NCBI RefSeq assembly: GCF_016907955.1
Contig: NZ_JAFBCX010000002.1
Span: 62,001 to 126,000 of the forward strand
DNA length: 64,000 nt
Reading direction: 5' to 3'
From: Lentzea nigeriaca
GTDB lineage: Bacteria > Actinomycetota > Actinomycetes > Mycobacteriales > Pseudonocardiaceae
The translations under genes and the position numbers were made by a program. The notes under the pieces are model-generated. The model saw nothing but the letters and a program-made list of their open reading frames with translations, was not told where the DNA came from and ran no database searches. Positions within the stretch are counted from its first letter, which is position 1. Every line of letters begins with the position of its first letter. Positions 34,831 to 43,686 of the stretch are shown here, one piece after another.

Positions 34831-36351
34831 GTGCCCGTGAGTAGCGGAGTTCACGCCGCCCTGGTCCCCGGCGGCGTCATCGGCAACGGCCGCTACCGCC
34901 TGCTCGCGAAATCCGGAGCGGACGCCAGGTCCAACGCCGAACTGTGGCGAGCCCGCGACGGTCAGCTCAACCGGGACGTGGCGCTGACCGTGCTGCTGGG
35001 CGATCTGGCGGACGGCGACGCCGCTGCTCGTGCCCGCCGGACGGTGGAACGGGCGATGCACGCCGCGTCGTTCACGCACCCCGGCGTCTCCAGGGTCATC
35101 GACGTGCTCACGCCGGGCACCGGGCTCCGGCCGGACGAGGGCATCCTCGGCATGGTCGTGGCCGAGTGGACCCAGGGCACCGACCTGATGGACCTGATCG
35201 CGGAGGGCCCGCTGCCCGCGGGCGTCGCGACCCGCCTGCTCGAACCTCTCGGCGCCGCCATCGAGGGCGCGCACCACGCCGGTCTGGTGCTGGGCGCCGA
35301 CCACCCGCAGCGCATCCGGGTCACCTCGGACGGCCGCCTGCGTCTCGCGTTCCCCGGTCCGCGGCCGGACGCGATCGCGCGCGACGACGTCAAGGGCCTC
35401 GGCGCGATCCTGTACCTGCTGCTCACCGGCCGGTGGGCGCTGCCGGGCGGCCCCGGCGGAGTGCCGGTGGCCCCGACCGGGCCGGACGGTTCCGTCGTGG
35501 CGCCGAACGCGCTGCACCCGTACCTGCCGCACGAGTTGTCGTCCGTCGCGGTCCGGTCGTTGGAGGACACGAGCGTCGGCGGTATCCGCACGTCCGCGGC
35601 GATCCTGCAGGTCCTCAACCAGATCGCGGCCGAGGAGGCCGAGACCTCGCTGATCCCGGCCGTGTCGTCAGGTGACGACGACGACAAGGTCGTGTGGACG
35701 ACGCAACGCCCGGTGCAGGACAAGCAGCAGAAGAAGAAGCTGTGGATCAGCGTCGGCGTGCTCGCGCTCGCCACGCTGGCCGTGATCGTGTGGCTGAGCG
35801 TGCAGATCGTCGGGTTCTTCAGCGACGAGCCCTCGCGTGGCGGCGGCCCGACCGTGGTGATCAACCAGCCGGGGTCGAGCGGCCAGTCCGCACCACCGCC
35901 CGCGCCGGCCGGACCCGTGCAGCCGGGCCAGATCGGCGTCTACGACGTCACGAACCAGCCGGACAACGCGAACCAGGCGAGCCGCGCCGTCGACAACAAC
36001 GCGAGCACGTTCTGGCGCACCGACAACTACTTCCAGCAGTTCCCGACCCTGAAGCCGGGCATCGGGCTGATGGCGTCGTTCGCGGAGCCGGTGCGGCTGG
36101 CCTCGGTCACGATCACCTCGCCGAGCGCGAACACCCACGTGCAGATCCGGGTGGCGTCGTCGCAGGACGCGCCGCTGGAGGAGACGAAGATCATCGGTGA
36201 GGGCAACCTGTCCAACGGGCAGACGCAGATCCAGCTGAGCGAGCACGAGCCGACCGGGCACGTACTGATCTGGATCACGCAGCTCACCAACGCCGGTGGC
36301 GGCAAGAACCAGTCGGAAATCCGCGAGATCCTCTACACCCGCGCCCAGTGA
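34831..36351 (+). CDS. Pseudokinase with transmembrane helix and extracellular domain
   Basis: About 506 residues (GTG 34831; GTG 34837 is equally possible). Residues 15-275 have a protein-kinase-like fold (GVIGNGRYRLLAKSG ... VVAEWTQGTDLMDLI), but the ATP-anchoring Lys is absent (DVALTVLLGD) and no HRD or DFG motif is visible, so it is a pseudokinase. One membrane helix follows (LWISVGVLALATLAVIVWLS), then a Pro-rich linker and an extracellular discoidin-like domain (DNNASTFWRTDNYFQQFPTL). By analogy with the MurJ pseudokinase region of mycobacteria it probably regulates MurJ through an FHA partner (inference). Confidence 0.85.
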   Translation: MPVSSGVHAALVPGGVIGNGRYRLLAKSGADARSNAELWRARDGQLNRDVALTVLLGDLADGDAAARARRTVERAMHAASFTHPGVSRVIDVLTPGTGLRPDEGILGMVVAEWTQGTDLMDLIAEGPLPAGVATRLLEPLGAAIEGAHHAGLVLGADHPQRIRVTSDGRLRLAFPGPRPDAIARDDVKGLGAILYLLLTGRWALPGGPGGVPVAPTGPDGSVVAPNALHPYLPHELSSVAVRSLEDTSVGGIRTSAAILQVLNQIAAEEAETSLIPAVSSGDDDDKVVWTTQRPVQDKQQKKKLWISVGVLALATLAVIVWLSVQIVGFFSDEPSRGGGPTVVINQPGSSGQSAPPPAPAGPVQPGQIGVYDVTNQPDNANQASRAVDNNASTFWRTDNYFQQFPTLKPGIGLMASFAEPVRLASVTITSPSANTHVQIRVASSQDAPLEETKIIGEGNLSNGQTQIQLSEHEPTGHVLIWITQLTNAGGGKNQSEIREILYTRAQ

Positions 36352-36361
36352 GCCCGACAAG

Positions 36362-36376
36362 GTGATCTGTGATCAC
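36362..36376. promoter_or_regulatory. Short palindrome ahead of sigM
   Basis: GTGATC TGT GATCAC, 6-base arms with a 3-base spacer, 19 bases before the sigM start. It may be an operator; the same GTGATCA half-site recurs near 63308-63331. Confidence 0.3.
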
Positions 36377-36394
36377 GCTCGCTAAGGTGCTGCC

Positions 36395-37012
36395 GTGACC
36401 GCCGCAGCCAGCTCGGACGCCGACCTCATCTCGGCCCACGCCGCAGGTGACCCCTACGCGTTTTCGGAGCTCGTCAAACGGCACCGCGACCGAATGTGGG
36501 CAGTGGCGTTGCGCACGCTGCGCGACCCGGAGGAAGCGGCGGACGCGCTGCAGGAGGCGTTCATCTCGGCCTTCCGCGCGGCCTCGTCGTTCCGCGCGGA
36601 GTCACAGGTCACCACCTGGCTTCATCGGATCGTGGTCAACGCGTGTCTCGACCGGATGAGGCGACGACAAACAAGACCGACAGTGCCGCTGCCGGAGGCC
36701 GGTCCCGGCGAGCCCGTCGCGCCGCGTGACGCGATGAGCGACCGCGAGACCAGCCTGATCGTGCAGGAAGCGTTGATGGAGCTGCCGGAAGAACAGCGGG
36801 CGCCCATCGTGCTCGTCGACGTCGAGGGCTACTCCGTCGCCGAAACGGCGCAGCTCCTGGGCATCGCGGAGGGCACGGTCAAGAGCCGGTGCGCGCGAGG
36901 TCGCGCCAAGCTCGCCAAAGTTCTCGGGCACCTCAGGAACCGAATCGCAGATGCGAACGTCCCAGCTGACGGTGTGAATGTGCAAGAGCAACGTCAGTGG
37001 GAGGGCCGATGA
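36395..37012 (+). CDS. sigM: ECF RNA polymerase sigma factor SigM
   Basis: 205-residue ECF sigma factor. Region 2 spans about residues 16-85 (AYAFSELVKRHRDRMWAVAL, EEAADALQEAFISAFRAASS) and region 4 about 130-185 (YSVAETAQLLGIAEGTVKSR). The position between the MurJ-associated pseudokinase and thioredoxin reductase matches SigM of mycobacteria, linked there to oxidative and envelope stress. The stop overlaps the anti-sigma ATG (ATGA). GTG start. Confidence 0.92.
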   Translation: MTAAASSDADLISAHAAGDPYAFSELVKRHRDRMWAVALRTLRDPEEAADALQEAFISAFRAASSFRAESQVTTWLHRIVVNACLDRMRRRQTRPTVPLPEAGPGEPVAPRDAMSDRETSLIVQEALMELPEEQRAPIVLVDVEGYSVAETAQLLGIAEGTVKSRCARGRAKLAKVLGHLRNRIADANVPADGVNVQEQRQWEGR

Positions 37013-37752
37013 CCGGCATGGAGCGCGTGCCGATGGGTCCGCCGTGGTCGGTAGACCTCATCGCGGATCTGCACGCGGGCGTGCTGCCCCCTGAGGTCGC
37101 CGCACAGCTTCGCCCGAGGGTGGAGGCGGACCCTGAGGCCCGGGAGATCCTGCAGGCGCTGGACGCGACGCTGGAGGACCTGCACGCGTTGCCGCCGATC
37201 CCGATGCCCGACCACGTGGCGGCACGGATCGACGCGGCACTCGCGGCAGAGGCCCGTCCCGCCGCTCCGGTCGTGTCGCTGGACGAGGCCCGCAGGCGGC
37301 GCAACCGCAGGCTCGGCCTCGGTGGCGCCGGTGTGCTGGTCGCGGCGGCCGCGGCGTTCGGCATCGTGCTCGCCGTGTCTCCTGGCGCTCAGCAGGCGAA
37401 CAACCCGCCGGTGGCGCAGGAGACCCCGAAGACGAACACGAACGTGACTTCTCCGCCGCTCGCCGTGAAGAGCGACCAGCTGGGCTCCGCGGTCGGTGAC
37501 GTGCTGAAAGCGCAGAACTTCGGCCCGCTGGAGACCCCGGACCGCCTCGCCGGCTGCCTGAAGGGCGGCGGCATCACGAGCTCGGGCAACCCGCTCGGCA
37601 TCAGCCCGATCACCCTGGACGGCAAGGACGCGGTGATGGCGGTACTGCCCGCCGGTCTCGGGCAGTACCGGCTGGTCGTGCTGGACCCGAAGACCTGCGG
37701 GCCGGACAAGCCCGAGGGTGTTCTGACGGACACCACCATCAAGCCGAGGTAG
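37009..37752 (+). CDS. Anti-sigma-M factor
   Basis: 247 residues from ATG 37009, overlapping the sigM stop by 4 bases. A short cytoplasmic N-terminal domain (DLIADLHAGVLPPEVAAQLR), one membrane helix at about 104-125 (GVLVAAAAAFGIVLAV) and an extracytoplasmic domain of about 120 residues with a Cys pair (LAGCLKGGG, PKTCGPDK) that may form a disulphide. No HxxxCxxC zinc motif is seen. Coupling with sigM and the fold indicate a membrane anti-sigma factor. Confidence 0.82.
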   Translation: MTGMERVPMGPPWSVDLIADLHAGVLPPEVAAQLRPRVEADPEAREILQALDATLEDLHALPPIPMPDHVAARIDAALAAEARPAAPVVSLDEARRRRNRRLGLGGAGVLVAAAAAFGIVLAVSPGAQQANNPPVAQETPKTNTNVTSPPLAVKSDQLGSAVGDVLKAQNFGPLETPDRLAGCLKGGGITSSGNPLGISPITLDGKDAVMAVLPAGLGQYRLVVLDPKTCGPDKPEGVLTDTTIKPR

Positions 37753-37830
37753 TCGCTCAAGTCACGGAATTAGCTGCACCTACGATCCGTTGAGCCAGTC
37801 AGACGACGAGATCGAGGAGTTGCTGGGGCC

Positions 37831-38811
37831 GTGAGCGTGCGCAACGTGATCATCATCGGATCGGGGCCTGCGGGTTACACCGCGGCGGTCTACGCCGCCC
37901 GTGCGCAGCTCGAACCCCTGGTCTTCGAGGGTTCGCAGTACGGCGGCGCCCTGATGACGACGACCGAGGTGGAGAACTACCCCGGCTTCCGCGACGGCAT
38001 CATGGGCCCCGAGCTCATGGAGCAGATGCGCGAGCAGGCGCAGCGCTTCGGTGCCGAGCTGCGTGCGGAGGACGTCGAGTCCGTCGAGCTGACCGGTGCG
38101 ATCAAGAAGGTCGTCGCCAACGGCGTCGAGTACCAGGCCAAGGCGGTCATCCTCGCCATGGGTGCCGCTGCCCGCTACCTGAACATCCCCGGTGAGCAGG
38201 AGCTGCTCGGCCGCGGTGTCTCCGCCTGTGCGACGTGCGACGGCTTCTTCTTCCGCGACCACGACATCGCGGTCGTCGGTGGTGGCGACACGGCGATGGA
38301 GGAAGCGACGTTCCTCACGCGCTTCGCCAAGTCCGTGACGGTCATCCACCGCCGCGAGGAGTTCCGCGCCTCCAAGGTCATGCTCGAGCGCGCCCGCGCC
38401 AACGAGAAGATCAAGTGGCAGCTGAACACGCAGGTCACCGACGTGCTGGGCGACGGCACCGTGTCGTCGATCAAGGTCAAGGACACCGTCACCGGTGCCG
38501 AGTCCGAGCTGCCCGTCACCGGCTTCTTCCTGGCGATCGGCCACGACCCGCGCTCAGGCCTGGTCAAGGGTCAGGTCGACCTGGACGAAGAGGGTTACGT
38601 CGTCACCAAGGGCAAGACCTCCTACACGAACCTGGATGGCGTGTTCGCGGCCGGCGACCTCGTCGACCACGAATACCGCCAGGCCATCACCGCCGCCGGC
38701 TCGGGTTGCAGCGCCGCGATCGACGCGGAACGGTGGCTCGCCGAGCACGGCGAAGAGCACGCCGAGATCGCCGCTGAGGCGGTCGGCGGCGGCTACGGCA
38801 AGAGCAACTGA
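37831..38811 (+). CDS. trxB: Thioredoxin reductase
   Basis: 326-residue flavoenzyme reducing thioredoxin with NADPH. FAD motif [15 protein letters not shown] at the N terminus; redox-active CATCDG with C133 and C136; NADPH motif [15 protein letters not shown]-terminal FAD segment [10 protein letters not shown]. It lies 28 bases before trxA, a standard trxB-trxA operon downstream of sigM/anti-sigma, and is probably a SigM target as in mycobacteria (inference). Confidence 0.96.
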   Translation: MSVRNVIIIGSGPAGYTAAVYAARAQLEPLVFEGSQYGGALMTTTEVENYPGFRDGIMGPELMEQMREQAQRFGAELRAEDVESVELTGAIKKVVANGVEYQAKAVILAMGAAARYLNIPGEQELLGRGVSACATCDGFFFRDHDIAVVGGGDTAMEEATFLTRFAKSVTVIHRREEFRASKVMLERARANEKIKWQLNTQVTDVLGDGTVSSIKVKDTVTGAESELPVTGFFLAIGHDPRSGLVKGQVDLDEEGYVVTKGKTSYTNLDGVFAAGDLVDHEYRQAITAAGSGCSAAIDAERWLAEHGEEHAEIAAEAVGGGYGKSN

Positions 38812-38839
38812 AGTTTCTTCACCGCTATAGGGAGACAAC

Positions 38840-39169
38840 ATGGCAGGCGCCACCGTCACGGTGACCGACAAGTCGTTCGCGGACGACGTGCTGACCAGCG
38901 AGAAGCCCGTGCTGGTCGACTTCTGGGCGACCTGGTGCGGCCCGTGCAAGATGGTTGCGCCGGTGCTGGAGGAGATCGCCGCCGAGCACGGCGAGAAGCT
39001 CACCATCGCCAAGGTCGACATCGACGCCAACCCGTCGATCGCCCGCGACTACCAGATCATGTCCGTGCCGACGCTGATCCTGTTCCAGGGCGGCCGTCCG
39101 GTGAAGCAGATCGTCGGCGCGAAGCCCAAGGCCGCACTGCTCAACGACCTGCAGGACGTCATCGGCTGA
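38840..39169 (+). CDS. trxA: Thioredoxin
   Basis: 109-residue thioredoxin with the canonical WCGPCK active site (C33, C36), cis-Pro region MSVPTLILFQGG and the buried Asp of LVDFWA. Cytosolic disulphide reductant recycled by TrxB. ATG 38840 preceded by AGGGAGA. A strong hairpin 22 bases after its stop ends the operon. Confidence 0.96.
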   Translation: MAGATVTVTDKSFADDVLTSEKPVLVDFWATWCGPCKMVAPVLEEIAAEHGEKLTIAKVDIDANPSIARDYQIMSVPTLILFQGGRPVKQIVGAKPKAALLNDLQDVIG

Positions 39170-39190
39170 ACAAGTCGCTTGCAACGCGCA

Positions 39191-39231
39191 ACGTGACCCG
39201 CCCGTCTATCGATAAGACGGGCGGGTCACGT
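39191..39231. terminator. Long hairpin terminator after trxA
   Basis: 17-base perfect arms (39191-39207 and 39215-39231; ACGTGACCCGCCCGTCT and its complement) with loop ATCGATA. A second smaller hairpin, GTGCCGGG (39238-39245) / CCCGGCAC (39254-39261), follows at once. Together they separate the trx operon from cwlM. Confidence 0.8.
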
Positions 39232-39365
39232 TCGTCCGTGCCGGGAACGTGAACCCGGCACGACTGTGAGTAGCCCTGCATCGATCACTCTTCGGAGCAG
39301 GGCACAATGAGGACTTCCCAACTGACGCGCCGACCAAGTTCGGCGCCCTAGTCGAGCGAGGGTGC

Positions 39366-40505
39366 ATGCAGCTGCTCCGCCGCGGGGACGTCGGAAGTGA
39401 TGTTGCCGAGATCCGGTCGACCCTGACCAGGCTCGGAATGCTTCCGCCGGCCGACCCACAGGCGCCGCCGGTGTTCGACCAGCAGGTCGAGCACGCCGTG
39501 CGCGCGTTCCAGCAGCAGCGGGGGCTGATCATCGACGGCATCGTCGGCCCGGCGACGTACCGTGCGCTGCGCGACGCGACGTTCCGGTTGGGGGACCGGC
39601 CGCTCGCGTACCTGATGTCGCAGCCGACCACCGGCGACGACGTGCTGATGCTGCAGGAACGCCTGCTGGAGCTGGGTTACGACGCCGGCCGCGCCAACGG
39701 CGTGTTCGGCCAGCAGACCGAGCAGGCGCTGAAGAACTTCCAGCGGGACTACGGCCTGATCGTGGACGGCATGTGCGGTCCGGACACCGTGCGCGCGTTG
39801 CGTCAGCTCCAGCCGAAGGTCCGCGGTGGCCGTCCGGTGCTGCTGCGCGAGCAGGAGCGGGTCCGCAACGCCGGTTCGCGCCTGTCGGGCAAGCGCATCG
39901 TCATCGACCCCGGCCACGGCGGCCAGGACCGCGGTGTGGTCGTCGACGGCGTGTCCGAGGCCGACCTGATGCTGGACCTGGCCAGGCGGCTCGAGGGCAA
40001 GATGGCCGCCACCGGCATGGAGGCGTTGCTCACCCGCGGGCCGAACAACTGCCCGGACGAGGCCGAGCGGGCCCGGTTCGCCAACGAGGCCGGCGCCGAC
40101 CTGATCCTGTCGCTGCACAGCGACGGCAACTCCTCGCCGCACGCGCAGGGCGTGGCGACGTTCCACTACGGCACGGGCAACGGCACCTCGTCGACCGTGG
40201 GCGAGGCCCTGGCCGGGTTCATCCAGCGCGAGGTCACCGCCCGCACGTCGATGCGGAACTGCGGCTCGCACCCGAAGTCGTGGGACCTGCTGCGGCTCAC
40301 CCGCTGCACGGCCGTCCGCGTCGAGGTGGGTTACCTGACGAATGCCGAGGACAGAGCGCGCCTGGCCACGCCCGGCTTCCGCGACATCGTGGCCGAGGGC
40401 ATCCTCGTCGCCGTGAAGCGTCTCTACCTGCTCGGCAAGGACGACCAGCCGACGGGCACGTTCACGTTCAACGACCTGCTGCGCTACGAGATGTCGAAGA
40501 GCTGA
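39366..40505 (+). CDS. cwlM: CwlM-like N-acetylmuramoyl-L-alanine amidase homologue
   Basis: 379 residues. Two peptidoglycan-binding domains (about 5-70 and 85-150: FDQQVEHAVRAFQQQRGL, FGQQTEQALKNFQRDYGL) precede an Amidase_3 domain (177-370). Zinc and catalytic residues are present: H184 (DPGHGG), E198, H251 (SLHSDGN) and E320 (VEVGYLTN). There is no signal peptide, as in mycobacterial CwlM, which acts in the cytoplasm as a phosphorylation-dependent activator of MurA. Position after trxA matches that orthologue. ATG 39366 has GCGAGGG upstream. Confidence 0.88.
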   Translation: MQLLRRGDVGSDVAEIRSTLTRLGMLPPADPQAPPVFDQQVEHAVRAFQQQRGLIIDGIVGPATYRALRDATFRLGDRPLAYLMSQPTTGDDVLMLQERLLELGYDAGRANGVFGQQTEQALKNFQRDYGLIVDGMCGPDTVRALRQLQPKVRGGRPVLLREQERVRNAGSRLSGKRIVIDPGHGGQDRGVVVDGVSEADLMLDLARRLEGKMAATGMEALLTRGPNNCPDEAERARFANEAGADLILSLHSDGNSSPHAQGVATFHYGTGNGTSSTVGEALAGFIQREVTARTSMRNCGSHPKSWDLLRLTRCTAVRVEVGYLTNAEDRARLATPGFRDIVAEGILVAVKRLYLLGKDDQPTGTFTFNDLLRYEMSKS

Positions 40506-40515
40506 TCTCCGCAAC

Positions 40516-40549
40516 GCAAAAAGGCCCCCTCGCGAGGGGGCCTTTTTGC
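40516..40549. terminator. Bidirectional terminator between cwlM and GNAT gene
   Basis: Perfect 34-base palindrome with AAAAAGGCCCCCTCG on one side and CGAGGGGGCCTTTTT on the other, giving a GC stem and T run on both strands. It serves the two convergent genes; cwlM stops 10 bases before and the GNAT gene ends 3 bases after. Confidence 0.9.
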
Positions 40550-40552
40550 TGG

Positions 40553-41185
40553 TCAGACCGGGCGGAAGCTGGGCTCCGCCGTCGAGACGGTGACGCTGTT
40601 CAGGAGGCGTTCGAGGGCTGCCTCGACGTCTTCCTTCCACGTGATGGCGCTGCGCAGCTCCAGGCGCAACCGGGGCCAGCGCGGGTGCGGCCGCACGGTC
40701 TTGAAGCCGACGCTCGTGAGGAACTCGGCGGGTGTGACGCAACTCCGCTCTTCGTCGTCCGGGCGCATGTCGCCGAACGCCTCGATGGCCTTCACGCCAC
40801 GACGCGTCAGATCCTTCGCCACGGCCTGGACGAGCACTCGCCCGAGTCCTCCCCGCCGGAACTCCGGGAGGACCTCCAGCGACGTCATGAGGACCGCGTC
40901 CGGGCTCACCGGGGACGTGGGGAAGGCCGCACTGCGCGGAACGGCTGCAGGAGGTGCGTAGAAGACCGAACCTGCCGGAATTCCGTCGCAGTAGATGAGG
41001 CGGCCGCACGAACCCCATTCGAGCAGGACGCTGGAGACCCAGGCTTCCTTCTCGAATTCGGTGTCGCCGTATTCCTCCGCCTGTTCACGCAGGTGAGGGG
41101 CCAACTCCCAGAAAACGCACGTCCTGCTGTGCTTGGAGAGATGCTCCAGGTTGTCCAGCGTGACGCCCACAACGCGTCGCGACAC
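40553..41185 (-). CDS. GNAT-family acetyltransferase
   Basis: 210 residues from GTG 41185, chosen because GGAGG lies 5 bases upstream; GTG 41197 is an alternative that would overlap that site. The acetyl-CoA-binding core is VLMTSLEVLPEFRRGGLGRV with the R-x-x-G-x-G/A loop. The C-terminal part (SVGFKTVRPHPRWPRLRLEL) fits the family. Orthologues sit in the same place beside cwlM in mycobacteria. Substrate unknown. Convergent with cwlM across a shared terminator. Confidence 0.88.
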   Translation of the reverse strand: MSRRVVGVTLDNLEHLSKHSRTCVFWELAPHLREQAEEYGDTEFEKEAWVSSVLLEWGSCGRLIYCDGIPAGSVFYAPPAAVPRSAAFPTSPVSPDAVLMTSLEVLPEFRRGGLGRVLVQAVAKDLTRRGVKAIEAFGDMRPDDEERSCVTPAEFLTSVGFKTVRPHPRWPRLRLELRSAITWKEDVEAALERLLNSVTVSTAEPSFRPV

Positions 41186-41320
41186 CCCGACCTCCACCCC
41201 TAAGCACGCTCAGTAGACCTATACGAGGGTAGGCGAATGTGACGGAAGCCGGAAGGTACGTGCCCTGAACGGGACGACGGTTACACTCGCTCGGGACATT
41301 TCCCATTGCAGGAGTCCCAC

Positions 41321-42637
41321 ATGACGATGCCCGGACAGCCCACCAAACAGGGCGCCAGAAGCCTCGACCCCCACCTCCGCCGCTACGCAGCGCGCACGGC
41401 GGGGATGACGGCATCGGAGATCCGGGCACTTTTCGCAGTCGCGTCGCGTCCCGAGGTCGTATCGCTGGCCGGCGGCATGCCGCACCTGGCCGCGCTGCCG
41501 CTCGAGTCGCTGTCCGCGGAGATCGGTCAGCTCGTCGCCACCGAGGGCCTGGTGGCTCTGCAGTACGGCTCGGCGCACGGTGTTCCGGTGCTGCGCGAGC
41601 AGATCTGCGACGTGATGGCGATGGAGGGCATCAACGGCCACCCGGACGACGTGGTGGTGACCGTCGGCTCGCAGATGGGCCTCGACATGGTCACCCGGAT
41701 CTTCTGCGACCCCGGTGACGTGGTGATCGCCGAGGGCCCCTCCTACGTGGGTGCTCTCGGTTCGTTCACGGCGTACCAGGCGCAGGTCGTGCACGTGGCG
41801 ATGGACGCGGACGGGCTCGTGCCGGCGTTGCTGCGAGAGGCCCTCGAATCCTGCAAACGCGCTGGTCAGCGGGTCAAGTTCCTCTACACCATCCCGAACT
41901 TCCACAACCCGGCCGGCGTGACGCTGGCGGTGTCCCGGCGGGCCGAGATCCTGGAGATCTGCCGCTCGTACGGCGTGCTGGTCGTGGAGGACAACCCGTA
42001 CGGGCTGCTCGGGTTCGACGGTCAGACGTACCCGGCGCTGCGGTCGATGGACCCGGACAACGTCGTGTACCTCGGGTCGTTCTCCAAGACGTTCGCCGCC
42101 GGTCTGCGGGTCGGCTGGGTGCTGGCGCCGCACGCGGTCCGCGAGAAGCTGGTGCTGGCGGCCGAGTCGGCCACGCTGTGCCCGCCGACGCTGAACCAGA
42201 TGATCGTGTCGCGCTACCTGGCCACCCAGGACTGGAAGGGCCAGATCAAGACCTACCGCGAGGCGTACCGGGAGCGTCGGGACGCGGCTGTGTCAGCTTT
42301 GGAACAGCACATGCCGCAAGGTTCCACGTGGAACATTCCCGACGGCGGCTTCTACGTCTGGGTGACGGTGCCCGAGGGCATCGACACCAAGGCGATGCTG
42401 CCTCGCGCCGTGACGGCCCGCGTGGCGTACGCGTCGGGCACCGGTTTCTACGCGGACGGCTTCGGCTCCCGCCAGTTGCGGATCTCGTACTGCTACCCGA
42501 CGCCGGAACGCATCCGGGAGGGCGTCCGCCGCCTGGCGAACGTCATCGAGGAAGAGATGCAACTGCACGCGACCTTCGGGGCGACGCCGGGCCGCCAGCT
42601 GTCCGGTCCGCAGACCCCGTCGCCCGACACCGCCTGA
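41321..42637 (+). CDS. PLP-dependent aminotransferase (class I/II)
   Basis: 438-residue fold-type I aminotransferase. The PLP lysine lies in GSFSKTFAAGLRVGW; other motifs are SLAGGMPHL, LQYGSAHGVPVLREQICDVM, IPNFHNPAGVTL and VVEDNPYGLLGFDG. This set resembles the 2-aminoadipate/aromatic aminotransferase group related to MocR C-terminal domains, without a DNA-binding domain. Exact amino-acid substrate uncertain. ATG 41321 has GGAG 7 bases upstream. A parS-like sequence (42321-42334) is embedded in its coding sequence. It is followed 16 bases later by the Ddl-like gene. Confidence 0.9.
   Translation: MTMPGQPTKQGARSLDPHLRRYAARTAGMTASEIRALFAVASRPEVVSLAGGMPHLAALPLESLSAEIGQLVATEGLVALQYGSAHGVPVLREQICDVMAMEGINGHPDDVVVTVGSQMGLDMVTRIFCDPGDVVIAEGPSYVGALGSFTAYQAQVVHVAMDADGLVPALLREALESCKRAGQRVKFLYTIPNFHNPAGVTLAVSRRAEILEICRSYGVLVVEDNPYGLLGFDGQTYPALRSMDPDNVVYLGSFSKTFAAGLRVGWVLAPHAVREKLVLAAESATLCPPTLNQMIVSRYLATQDWKGQIKTYREAYRERRDAAVSALEQHMPQGSTWNIPDGGFYVWVTVPEGIDTKAMLPRAVTARVAYASGTGFYADGFGSRQLRISYCYPTPERIREGVRRLANVIEEEMQLHATFGATPGRQLSGPQTPSPDTA
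42321..42334. promoter_or_regulatory. parS-like palindrome inside the aminotransferase gene
   Basis: GTTCCACGTGGAAC, a perfect palindrome differing from GTTTCACGTGAAAC by two symmetric changes. It encodes S-T-W-N of the protein. Possibly a weak ParB site. Confidence 0.45.
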
Positions 42638-42653
42638 TCCTTGGAGTTTTGCT

Positions 42654-43598
42654 GTGGCTGACCGCATGGTCGCTGTGCTGTCCGGTGGGCTCTCCCACGA
42701 ACGCGAGGTCTCGCTCCGCTCCGGCCGCCGGTTGTCGGCTGCCCTGCGGTCGGTGGGCGTGACGGTGGAGGAGTGGGACGCCGACGGCTCGTTGCTGACG
42801 CGTCTGCGTGACCACCGGCCGGACGCCGTCGTCGTCGCTCTGCACGGCGGTGAGGGCGAGAACGGTTCGGTGCAGGCGATCCTCGAGATGCTCGGCGTGC
42901 CGTACGTGGGCACCGACTCGCGGGCGTGCCGCCGCGCGTGGGACAAGCCGACCGCGAAGGCCGAGCTCGCCCGCGCCGGGCTGGCGACGCCGGAGTGGAT
43001 CGTCCTGCCGCACGCCACGTTCCGCGAGCTGGGTGCGACACCCGTTCTGGACGCGATGGTCTCGACGCTGGGGCTGCCGTTGATGTTGAAGCCGGACCAG
43101 GGCGGCTCGGCTCTCGGCGCTCAGGTGGTGCGCGACGCCGCCGAACTCCCGGCTGCGATGGTGGGGTGCCTCGCGTACGGCGACACCGTCCTGGCCGAGC
43201 AGTTCATCGCCGGCGTCGAGGTGGCCGTGACGGTCGTCGACAGCCCGGACGGCCCGACGGCGCTGCCCGCCGTGGAGATCGTTCCGGAGACAGGTGTGTA
43301 CGACTACACCGCCCGGTACACCGCGGGCCTGACCGACTTCCACGCGCCGGCCCGGTTGGACGCGGCTGCGGCCAAGGCGGTCGGCGAGCTCGCGGTGGCG
43401 GCGCACCGGCTGCTCGGGCTGCGGGACGTCTCGAGGACCGACGCGGTGGTGGCAGAGGACGGCACGGTCTACTTCCTCGAAGTGAACGTGTCGCCGGGTC
43501 TGACCGAGACGTCACTTCTGCCGATGGCGGTCGAGGCGGCGGGGCAGTCGCTGGGCGACATCTACGCCGGTTTGATCGAGCGCGCAGTCGCTCGTTGA
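42654..43598 (+). CDS. D-alanine-D-alanine ligase-like ATP-grasp protein
   Basis: 314 residues from GTG 42654 (GGAG 10 bases upstream). ATP-grasp enzyme of the Ddl family: N-terminal VLSGGLSHEREVSLRSG, VVVALHGGEGENGSVQAIL, ATP site MLKPDQGGSALGAQ, the omega loop YDYTARYTAG and FLEVNVSPGLTETSLLPMAV carrying the metal and D-Ala-binding residues. It probably joins D-amino acids for cell-wall precursors. Several family positions are altered (VKPAxxGSS is MKPDQGGSA-like; ExN-T-x-PG is EVNVSPG), so specificity could differ. A second, housekeeping ddl elsewhere in the genome is likely. Confidence 0.85.
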   Translation: MADRMVAVLSGGLSHEREVSLRSGRRLSAALRSVGVTVEEWDADGSLLTRLRDHRPDAVVVALHGGEGENGSVQAILEMLGVPYVGTDSRACRRAWDKPTAKAELARAGLATPEWIVLPHATFRELGATPVLDAMVSTLGLPLMLKPDQGGSALGAQVVRDAAELPAAMVGCLAYGDTVLAEQFIAGVEVAVTVVDSPDGPTALPAVEIVPETGVYDYTARYTAGLTDFHAPARLDAAAAKAVGELAVAAHRLLGLRDVSRTDAVVAEDGTVYFLEVNVSPGLTETSLLPMAVEAAGQSLGDIYAGLIERAVAR

Positions 43599-43612
43599 TC
43601 TCTTGACATAGG

Positions 43613-43646
43613 TGACGCCCCGTAGCCTTCCGGCTGCGGGGCGTCA
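43613..43646. terminator. Terminator between ddl-like gene and parB
   Basis: TGACGCCCCGTAGCC (43613-43627), loop TTCC, GGCTGCGGGGCGTCA (43632-43646): 15-base stem with one G-U pair. A smaller AGGCCC/GGGCCT stem follows before the parB end. Separates convergent genes. Confidence 0.75.
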
Positions 43647-43686
43647 TCGTCACCGTGACATAAGGCCCGTGGGTGATCCTATGGGC

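Noticed and set aside
42654..43598. Part of a vancomycin-resistance (van) cluster
   Set aside because: No vanH, vanX or van-type two-component genes are adjacent; the neighbours are an aminotransferase and parB.
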